The translations under genes were made by a program, and so were the position numbers. This document shows, piece after piece, positions 55,051-60,468 of a DNA stretch of 60,468 nt. A model generated the notes under the pieces. That model was not told where the DNA came from and searched no databases. It was given only the letters and a program-made list of their open reading frames with translations. Location: contig JBBPIN010000014.1 of NCBI GenBank assembly GCA_038040285.1, positions 1 through 60,468 of the forward strand. Reading direction: 5' to 3'. Within the stretch, counting starts at the first letter, position 1; each line of letters starts with the position of its first letter. Origin of the DNA: Mayfieldus sp038040285. Its GTDB lineage: Bacteria; Actinomycetota; Thermoleophilia; Solirubrobacterales; 70-9.

Positions 55051-56133
55051 GTGGCAGCCCCCAGACGTCCAAGCGCGATCGACCTCTTCTGCGGGGCCGG
55101 CGGTCTCAGCCTCGGTCTTGCCCGAGCCGGGTTCCGGGTGGCGCTCGGGCTCGACTCCTGGGGGCCGGCGGGAGAGAGCTACCGAGCCAACTTCTCCCAT
55201 CCGCTGATCGACCGCGACATAGAGGAGGTCTCCGCTGACGAGATCCTGGAAGCCGCCGGCCTCAAGAAAGGACGGGTGGATCTTGTGGCCGGGGGCCCGC
55301 CGTGCCAGGGCTTTTCGATTCAACGGATCGGAGCGGACACCGACCGGCGAAACCAGCTGGTCTTGGAGTTCGGTCGGATGGTGAAAGAGATACGGCCGCG
55401 CGGGTTCTTGATGGAGAACGTTCCGGGGCTCCTCGGCAAGCGCGGGCGCCATGTCGCTGACGCGTTCAGCGAGCTGCTTGCGCCGGACTACGAGACGGTC
55501 TTCGAACGGGTCAACGCGGCCGATCACGGCGTGCCGCAGATCCGGCGCCGCATCCTGTGCTTCGGCTGGCGAAGGGGCGCGGAGCCAGTGCGGTTTCCGG
55601 CCGCGAAAGAGGGCCCGGTTCCGGTGAGAACGGCCTGGGACGCGATCGGCGATCTGCCCAGTCCGCCGCTGGACTTCACGGCGCCCCCCGAAGACCCGCT
55701 CCACGCACGCTCACGACTTTCCGAGCTGAACCAGGAAAGGCTCCGCTCGATTCCTCCCGGGGGAGGATTCGAGGATCTACCGATGGAGCTCAGGGTGGCG
55801 TGCCACAGGGGCGGTGCGTCAAAGATCGGGCATAGGAATGTCTACGGGCGGCTCGCTCCGGATGAGCCAGCGGTCACGATCACGGCGCGCTTCGACAGTT
55901 TTACGCGAGGAAAGTTCGCGCACCCGAAGGAAGACCGGAACATCACGCTGCGCGAAGGCGCTCGCCTGCAGACGTTCCCGGACGAGCATCGGTTCTTCGG
56001 AACCCGCGAGGAGATCGCCGCCCTGATCGGCAATGCCGTCCCGCCTCGCCTGGCAGAGGTGGCGGGGAAAGCCATCTTGGAGTCAATCGCGGGCGAGCGG
56101 CGAAGCGAGCGCAGCCGCACGCTGGCGGCATAG
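55051..56133 (+). CDS. DNA (cytosine-5) methyltransferase 2
   Basis: A 360-residue m5C methyltransferase with motif I (I-D-L-F-C-G-A-G-G-L-S-L-G), IV with Cys85 (G-G-P-P-C-Q-G-F-S), VI (M-E-N-V-P-G-L), VIII (Q-I-R-R-R-I) and X (I-G-N-A-V-P-P). It is more compact than MTase 1 and differs strongly in sequence, as expected if the two modify different strands of an asymmetric site. GTG 55051, 37 bases after MTase 1. Confidence 0.94.
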   Translation: MAAPRRPSAIDLFCGAGGLSLGLARAGFRVALGLDSWGPAGESYRANFSHPLIDRDIEEVSADEILEAAGLKKGRVDLVAGGPPCQGFSIQRIGADTDRRNQLVLEFGRMVKEIRPRGFLMENVPGLLGKRGRHVADAFSELLAPDYETVFERVNAADHGVPQIRRRILCFGWRRGAEPVRFPAAKEGPVPVRTAWDAIGDLPSPPLDFTAPPEDPLHARSRLSELNQERLRSIPPGGGFEDLPMELRVACHRGGASKIGHRNVYGRLAPDEPAVTITARFDSFTRGKFAHPKEDRNITLREGARLQTFPDEHRFFGTREEIAALIGNAVPPRLAEVAGKAILESIAGERRSERSRTLAA

Positions 56134-56142
56134 GATCGTCCG

Positions 56143-56967
56143 GTGGCAGAGTCGCGGACAACCTGGGGCGGTTCCCTGCATCAGACCTTCCGCCTGCTGC
56201 CGGAGCCCTCGGCACACGTCCGCCCGTTCCTCGAGTCCGACGGTAAGACGCCGGACCAAGTATTGGACAACCTGCCCTACGACGCCGCGCGGGGCGGGGG
56301 CGGCGAGTCGCCTGACCCGAAGCGGTACAGGGACGGCAAGCAGCTCTACCAGACCGCCGGCCTGCTCTACGAGGATGACGAGGGCATCGTCCAGGTGACC
56401 CGGTTCGGCGCGACGACCCTGCGGTGGCTGGACCTCCTGAACGAGGGGAACGCGCCGGTCCTGGGGACCCACGCCGCCTACGCGCTGGCGGCCTGCCAGC
56501 TGCGGAACCCGACGGGAGCCGGAAGCCGCTACGACGAGTCAATGGTGGTCTTCCCCTTTTCGTTCATCTGGAGGGCGATGCTGCGCTTGGAGGGCAAGAT
56601 CAGTTCGGCCGAACTGAACCGCGCGATCTTCAAGGTGAAGAACGTCGACGAGCTCGAGGACGCGATCGACGCGGTCAGGGCCGCGCGGGCGGCGGGCGAC
56701 GAGGAGCTGCTCGGCGAGGAAGTCGTGACCGGGAGCCGGAAGAACGACCGGATCATCCCGTGGATCTCGCTCGCGTCCTTCGGCTACACGCTGATCGCCG
56801 ATAAATCGGACGACGAGGAGAAGACCTACTACACCATGCGCGTGCGGGCACGGGGCGTGCTCGAGAGGGCCGCCAGCCTGCGGTTCACGCACCATGAGTT
56901 CGGCTCGGCCGCCGAGTACACCGAATACGTCTCAGACCAGGGTGGCTGGCCACCGGTGGCGGTGTAG
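56143..56967 (+). CDS. Hypothetical protein of the restriction cluster
   Basis: A 274-residue protein of no recognised family. It is soluble and mixed alpha/beta: W-G-G-S-L-H-Q-T-F-R-L-L-P-E-P, K-Q-L-Y-Q-T-A-G-L-L-Y-E-D-D-E-G, and F-P-F-S-F-I-W-R-A-M-L-R-L-E-G-K-I. A winged-helix-like passage (I-S-S-A-E-L-N-R-A-I-F-K-V) may bind DNA. Position between the methyltransferases and the AAA subunit corresponds to a third restriction-side gene (as in the BsuMI locus). GTG start at 56143; McrB-like gene follows 2 bases after. Confidence 0.65.
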   Translation: MAESRTTWGGSLHQTFRLLPEPSAHVRPFLESDGKTPDQVLDNLPYDAARGGGGESPDPKRYRDGKQLYQTAGLLYEDDEGIVQVTRFGATTLRWLDLLNEGNAPVLGTHAAYALAACQLRNPTGAGSRYDESMVVFPFSFIWRAMLRLEGKISSAELNRAIFKVKNVDELEDAIDAVRAARAAGDEELLGEEVVTGSRKNDRIIPWISLASFGYTLIADKSDDEEKTYYTMRVRARGVLERAASLRFTHHEFGSAAEYTEYVSDQGGWPPVAV

Positions 56968-56969
56968 CG

Positions 56970-57803
56970 ATGGCAGACGCGACGCCGGCGACCCAGGCCA
57001 AGATGGACCAAGTGGTGACGGCCGCCGACAAGTACGGAGATGTTTCGATGATCGCCCTGGCGGGCGTGCCAGGGACGGGGAAATCACACGTCGCGCTGCT
57101 CGCGGCCCAGGCGATCGCCGACGATCCGTTGATGGTCCGTGAGACCCAGTTTCATCCGGCGGTGACGTACGACACGTTCGTCGAGGGAATGCGGATCGAC
57201 GAGACGGGGGCGAGCGTCTTCCGCGACGGGGTCTTCCTGGAGTGGAACGACCGCGCCTTGGCGGACAGCAACCACAGGTACGTGCTCCTGATCGAGGAAC
57301 TGACCCGGGCCAACGTCGCCGCGGTGCTCGGAGACCTGATGACCTACTTGGAGTACCGGGACCGCTACTTCATGGCTCTTTACAGCGGCAGGCCGGTGAG
57401 GGTGGCGAGCAACCTCGTCCTGATCGCGACTTTCAATCCGACGGACCGCACCGCCCTGGACCTGGACGCGGCGCTCCTCAGGAGGCTCCGTGTAATCCCC
57501 TTTCCTCCCGACACCGGGCAGCTCGGGGAGATGCTGAGCGGATCGAACCTGTCCGAGGCGGCCCTCCGAAATCTCCGCGGACTGTTCGAGGCCTGCCAGA
57601 GCGAGTTCCCCGAGGACTTCGAGTCGATGATGCCGTTCGGGCACGGGATTTTCTCGCAGGTGACCGAGGAGCAGCCCGACCTGCACGAGCTGTGGAACGA
57701 GCGGATCGTTCGCCTCCTCAAGCGGCCGCTCCTGGAACCGCATCCGTTTACGGAGGTGATCACCAGCAACTATCCGTGGACGGACCCCGACTACAGCGCT
57801 TGA
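56970..57803 (+). CDS. McrB-like AAA+ NTPase
   Basis: A 277-residue AAA+ protein. Walker A is G32-V-P-G-T-G-K-S39, Walker B is V-L-L-I-E-E-L-T-R-A-N, and the McrB-type sensor/GTP motif occurs as A-T-F-N-P-T-D-R (N-T-A-D-R in E. coli McrB). It has no N-terminal DNA-recognition domain, which fits BsuMI/LlaJI-type motor subunits. The stop overlaps the TTG start of the McrC-like gene by 4 bases. Confidence 0.9.
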   Translation: MADATPATQAKMDQVVTAADKYGDVSMIALAGVPGTGKSHVALLAAQAIADDPLMVRETQFHPAVTYDTFVEGMRIDETGASVFRDGVFLEWNDRALADSNHRYVLLIEELTRANVAAVLGDLMTYLEYRDRYFMALYSGRPVRVASNLVLIATFNPTDRTALDLDAALLRRLRVIPFPPDTGQLGEMLSGSNLSEAALRNLRGLFEACQSEFPEDFESMMPFGHGIFSQVTEEQPDLHELWNERIVRLLKRPLLEPHPFTEVITSNYPWTDPDYSA

Positions 57804-59065
57804 CGGAACCGTTACAAATCCCGGAGCGGGGACATGCGGACGTCTCGCCCGAGGACTGGGCGCGGCTCTCGGGCGAGGCCGAGCTCTGGCGCCTCGTCGA
57901 GCGGGGGATTCTCCGCGTGTCCGAAGTTTCCAGGGGCAGGTTTCGACTGCACGGGACGAGCTACGTGGGACGGGCCGAAATCGGCGGCGTGCAGCTAGAG
58001 CTGGTCGAGAAGGTTCCGGGCGCGTTGAGGGCGCTCATCGGGTTCGCCTCGCAGAGCGCGTTCAGAGTAGAGGAGGTCGAGGCGCCCACGTCGGAGCTGG
58101 GTGAGCTCGCGGCGCTTCTGATCTCGGCTTACGTGTCTGCCCTGCGGGGTCACGTCTCCCAGGGCCTCGAGTTCCGCTACGCGGAGGAGCTGCACGTGGG
58201 CAGTCTGGGCGGCGGTCGGCTCGACATTCGGGAGACTATTCGGGTCAGGACTCGGGGTCGGCGACACGTCGCCGCCTTCCGTCGGCCGGTGATTCGACAC
58301 GACACGCGAAGGAACCGAGTCCTGCTGGCCGCGCTCGTCGAGGTCGAGCGCCTGGCGAAGGTGGTCCCCGTTCCGCGGGAGGACCTGTCGCGAGCCCGAG
58401 GTTTGGCGCAGTTCTTCCACGATGCGCGCGACGTGGAGGTGCTGTTCGGGGACAGACGGCCGCTCGTCGAGGAGGCGCGGCGGCTGTCGTCTGAGGAAAG
58501 GCACTCCGCAGTCGGTGACTTGCTGGCGCTCGCCGCTGTGGTTGTCGCGCGGGAGAGTTTTGAGCTGGGTGCCGAAGAGGTGGGGACGGTTCCCCGCTCG
58601 TGGTTCCTCAACCTGGAGACGCTTTTCGAGCACGCGGTCCGGTCGGTGCTGGCGCGGATCTGTGCCGCCGACGTTCGGACGGGATCGGCATTCGGGCGCC
58701 CGGTGTTCTCGGGGTCCACGAGTCAGTTCAACGCCGACCCGGACCTTGTCGTAGGGGGTCCGCCGCGCTTCGAGGCGATCGGTGACGTCAAGTACAAGGA
58801 GTGGCCCGGCACCGACGTTGCGCGTCACCACGCGGATCTGTACCAACTGGTCGTTCACGCCAAGGCGTTCGAAACGGAGGAGGCTTTCCTGGTCTTCCCC
58901 GGCGAGCGGTTCGAGCGAAGAGACCTCGGAGTTGCCACGACGGGCGCCAGGACGCGCCTGTTCGCAGTGGACGTTCTGCGGCTCGACGCCGAGCTCCGGC
59001 GGGTGGCCTCGGTGCTTGGCCTCCACATGGCGAGCGACCTAGAAGCGACCGAGGCGGCGGCGTGA
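57800..59065 (+). CDS. McrC-like nuclease subunit
   Basis: A 421-residue protein from TTG 57800. The N-terminal half is a variable beta/alpha region (G-V-Q-L-E-L-V-E-K-V-P-G-A-L-R). The C-terminal nuclease core has D313-P-D315-L-V-V and E-A-I-G-D329-V-K331-Y-K, a PD-(D/E)XK site as in McrC. It partners with the AAA protein as the cleaving subunit. GTG start of vsr overlaps its stop. Confidence 0.87.
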   Translation: MTEPLQIPERGHADVSPEDWARLSGEAELWRLVERGILRVSEVSRGRFRLHGTSYVGRAEIGGVQLELVEKVPGALRALIGFASQSAFRVEEVEAPTSELGELAALLISAYVSALRGHVSQGLEFRYAEELHVGSLGGGRLDIRETIRVRTRGRRHVAAFRRPVIRHDTRRNRVLLAALVEVERLAKVVPVPREDLSRARGLAQFFHDARDVEVLFGDRRPLVEEARRLSSEERHSAVGDLLALAAVVVARESFELGAEEVGTVPRSWFLNLETLFEHAVRSVLARICAADVRTGSAFGRPVFSGSTSQFNADPDLVVGGPPRFEAIGDVKYKEWPGTDVARHHADLYQLVVHAKAFETEEAFLVFPGERFERRDLGVATTGARTRLFAVDVLRLDAELRRVASVLGLHMASDLEATEAAA

Positions 59066-59490
59066 AAAAGGCGAAGGCTCGAGGGTCGCGGCGCCCGCCG
59101 CTGAGCAAGTCCGAGCAAATGGCCCGGGTCCGGAGCTCCAACACGAAGCCTGAGCTGACGCTCAGGCGCGAGCTGTGGCGGCGGGGCCTTCGATACCGGC
59201 TGGGCGTTCGGCTCCCGGGTCGGCCGGACATCTGCTTCATCGGCCGACGGGTCGCCGTTTTCGTCGACGGGTGCTTCTGGCACGGCTGTCCCGACCACTA
59301 CACGGCTCCGCGTCAGAACTGGGAGTTCTGGCAGGCAAAGCTCGAGCGGAACATGGAGCGAGACCGCCGAGTCGACCGCGAATTGCAGGACGCCGGCTGG
59401 AGTGTCCTGCGGCTTTGGGAGCACCAGACGCACGGCGAGAGCCTGGTCGAGGCGGTGGAGGCGGTAGAGCAGTCGTTACGCGAGGCGTAG
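59062..59490 (+). CDS. vsr: Very-short-patch-repair endonuclease
   Basis: A 142-residue protein with the Vsr signature: S-E-Q-M-A-R-V-R-S-S-N-T-K-P-E-L, R-L-P-G-R-P-D-I-C-F (catalytic Asp), V-F-V-D-G-C-F-W-H-G-C-P (zinc site), and E-H-Q-T-H. Vsr nicks T:G mismatches arising from deamination of 5-methylcytosine, so it protects sites modified by the two methyltransferases. GTG 59062 overlaps the McrC-like stop by 4 bases. Confidence 0.93.
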   Translation: MKKAKARGSRRPPLSKSEQMARVRSSNTKPELTLRRELWRRGLRYRLGVRLPGRPDICFIGRRVAVFVDGCFWHGCPDHYTAPRQNWEFWQAKLERNMERDRRVDRELQDAGWSVLRLWEHQTHGESLVEAVEAVEQSLREA

Positions 59491-59499
59491 GCTCGAGCC

Positions 59500-60222
59500 G
59501 TGACGGCGCCGCGTCCAGTCTTCGTTGTCGCCCTGCTCATCTTCGTGGCGTGCTTCGGCGGCGAAGCCGTATGGGGCGCGGCGGCGTCGCGCAGCCAGTT
59601 CAAGGTAAGCCACTGCGACTTCCATACGGGTCAGGGCTGCCCGCCGCCGCCGGCGCCGAACAGCTGCCACCTGAAAGGCGAGGAGCAGGACCAGCACTGC
59701 ACCCCCGGCGTCCTCAACCCCGCGGTCAGGCAATCAACGATCGACAAAACGATCTGCAAGTCCGGCTGGACCTCGACGGTACGCCCCCCAACCAGCTACA
59801 CCACCCCTTTGAAGCTGCGTCTCATGCGGGCCTACGGAGTCGGAGGCAAATCCCCGTCTAGATACGAGCTGGATCACTTGATATCGCTTGAGCTCGGCGG
59901 TGCGCCGTCCGATCCGCGCAATCTGTGGCCCGAGTCGCACCACAATTCGTTCAATAAGGACGGGCTGGAGAACTCGCTCAATCACAAGATCTGCGCAGGC
60001 CAGATCAGCCTGGCCGTAGGGCAGCGACGCATTGTCAAGTGGCGGTCATACGTCAGCTCCTCCGGCGGAGGCGGAAGTGGTGCTGCCGATAAGGACTGCT
60101 CCGACTTTGCCACGCAGGCCCAGGCGCAAGCCTGGTTCGACAGTCACGGCGGCAGTGCCTCGAACGACGTCGACGGGCTGGACGGCGATCACGACGGCAA
60201 GGCCTGTGAGTCTCTGCCTTAG
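59500..60222 (+). CDS. Secreted HNH-type protein with Excalibur calcium-binding domain
   Basis: A 240-residue protein with a signal peptide (V-F-V-V-A-L-L-I-F-V-A-C-F-G). The middle carries an HNH-like motif, E-L-D-H-L-I-S-L-E-L-G-G...N-L-W-P-E, and the end an Excalibur motif, D-G-L-D-G-D-H-D-G-K-A-C-E, preceded by D-C-S-D-F. Cysteines occur in pairs, compatible with secretion. It starts ten bases after vsr on the same strand but is unlikely to be part of the restriction system; the exported nuclease could act on environmental DNA. Confidence 0.75.
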   Translation: MTAPRPVFVVALLIFVACFGGEAVWGAAASRSQFKVSHCDFHTGQGCPPPPAPNSCHLKGEEQDQHCTPGVLNPAVRQSTIDKTICKSGWTSTVRPPTSYTTPLKLRLMRAYGVGGKSPSRYELDHLISLELGGAPSDPRNLWPESHHNSFNKDGLENSLNHKICAGQISLAVGQRRIVKWRSYVSSSGGGGSGAADKDCSDFATQAQAQAWFDSHGGSASNDVDGLDGDHDGKACESLP

Positions 60223-60325
60223 CGCTGTCAAGGTTCGCAAGCCCGAAGACAGCGCCAGGAGAATCACTACGGATTAACGCCTAAGCCACCGGCGACTCGG
60301 GCCGCCGCGGGGGCCCGAGAGTAGA

Positions 60326-60388
60326 GAGTGGGCTGCTCGAGCCGGCCGCCCCGGCTCCTGCTTTCACGCGATTGCAGCAGCCCGCTCA
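60326..60388. terminator. Nested inverted repeats, possible bidirectional terminator
   Basis: GGGCTGCT (60330-60337) pairs with AGCAGCCC (60376-60383), extended by GAG/CTC outside; a second perfect 7-bp stem GAGCCGG/CCGGCTC (60339-60345 with 60351-60357) nests inside. It lies between two convergent genes, the usual place for a shared terminator, but there is no T-run. Confidence 0.4.
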
Positions 60389-60404
60389 CCCCGTCGCTTC
60401 GCTC

Positions 60405-60468
60405 TTACCTGTCGTCCAACCGATAACCCACGCCGTACGGGACCGACTGATCGCCGAGCGCGAAAAGC
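60405..60468 (-). CDS. Clipped gene, C-terminal 20 codons only
   Basis: The reverse strand reads ...G-D-Q-S-V-P-Y-G-V-G-Y-R-L-D-D-R then TAA at 60405-60407. The G-V-G-Y-R-L ending is that of OmpR-type response-regulator DNA-binding domains, but 20 residues are too few for a call and the preceding residues do not match well. The gene continues beyond the window. Confidence 0.3.
   Translation of the reverse strand, partial: LFALGDQSVPYGVGYRLDDR

Noticed and set aside
43928..60468. Phage or transposon remnants (integrase, transposase, terminase) in the accessory region
   Set aside because: I searched by eye for tyrosine or serine recombinase motifs, DDE transposase signatures and terminal inverted repeats and found none; only the att-like repeats near tRNA-Pro suggest mobility.
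1..60468. CRISPR arrays
   Set aside because: No series of regularly spaced identical direct repeats was seen. The heptamer tandem in fbiC is a palindrome with no spacers.

Overview
The window is high-GC DNA from what looks like an actinobacterium, possibly Thermoleophilia/Solirubrobacterales-like (inference). Supporting evidence is a complete set of coenzyme F420 genes with a fused CofGH (FbiC), a DivIVA-type protein, a ClpS, a DtxR/IdeR regulator with a matching DNA box, many GTG/TTG starts, and MeaA plus crotonyl-CoA carboxylase/reductase. No rRNA gene is present to settle the taxonomy. The layout is a metabolic backbone (1-43.9 kb) followed by an accessory, defence-rich region (about 44-60 kb) that begins right after a tRNA-Pro gene.

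Backbone, 1-10.6 kb: the tail of an acyl-CoA dehydrogenase, two short regulators or carriers, a MaoC hydratase, a B12-dependent MeaA-type mutase and crotonyl-CoA carboxylase/reductase. Together these suggest the ethylmalonyl-CoA pathway of C2/C4 assimilation. Interspersed are ClpS, a MarR/YceI/flavin-reductase unit with operator-like palindromes, and a small family of intergenic palindromic repeats. At 10.6-17.5 kb come a coiled-coil protein with a nuclease-like signature, a lipoprotein, an acyltransferase-YgfZ pair, and a three-gene metal operon (TAT multicopper oxidase, ZIP transporter, DtxR regulator) preceded by an IdeR-like box. At 17.5-28.5 kb are a substrate-binding lipoprotein, a phosphatase reading frame that runs without a stop into an aquaporin, FbiC with an in-frame palindromic insertion, and cofE-cofC-cofD-npdG, which complete F420 synthesis and reduction.

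At 28.7-41.6 kb are acyl-CoA/ketone-body genes (SDR, thioesterase, HMG-CoA-lyase-like protein, acyl-CoA carboxylase beta chain, acetoacetyl-CoA synthetase), a DivIVA-like coiled coil, a PAP2 phosphatase, a ferritin-like protein, a GGDEF/HD-GYP c-di-GMP protein and an M28 peptidase. Five tRNA genes (Leu-CAA, Leu-TAG, Trp-CCA, Gly-TCC, Pro-GGG) lie between 40.9 and 43.9 kb, along with a frameshifted PQQ-repeat lipoprotein and an HNH protein.

Accessory region, 44-60 kb: the centrepiece is a four-gene ubiquitin-like conjugation operon (two-domain ubiquitin-like protein, E2-like, JAMM protease, E1/ThiF) with start/stop overlaps. It is flanked on both sides by two divergent genes that look like remote paralogues of each other, one of them coupled to a Panacea/SocA-type gene as in toxin-antitoxin modules. 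Downstream are a large membrane protein, a TM0106-type RecB-like nuclease, a winged-helix gene with no canonical start codon, and a restriction-modification cluster. That cluster has two m5C methyltransferases, an unknown protein, McrB-like and McrC-like subunits and Vsr, an arrangement resembling BsuMI/LlaJI systems. The window ends with a secreted HNH/Excalibur protein and a clipped reverse-strand gene. All functional calls come from reading motifs and context; no database search was run.
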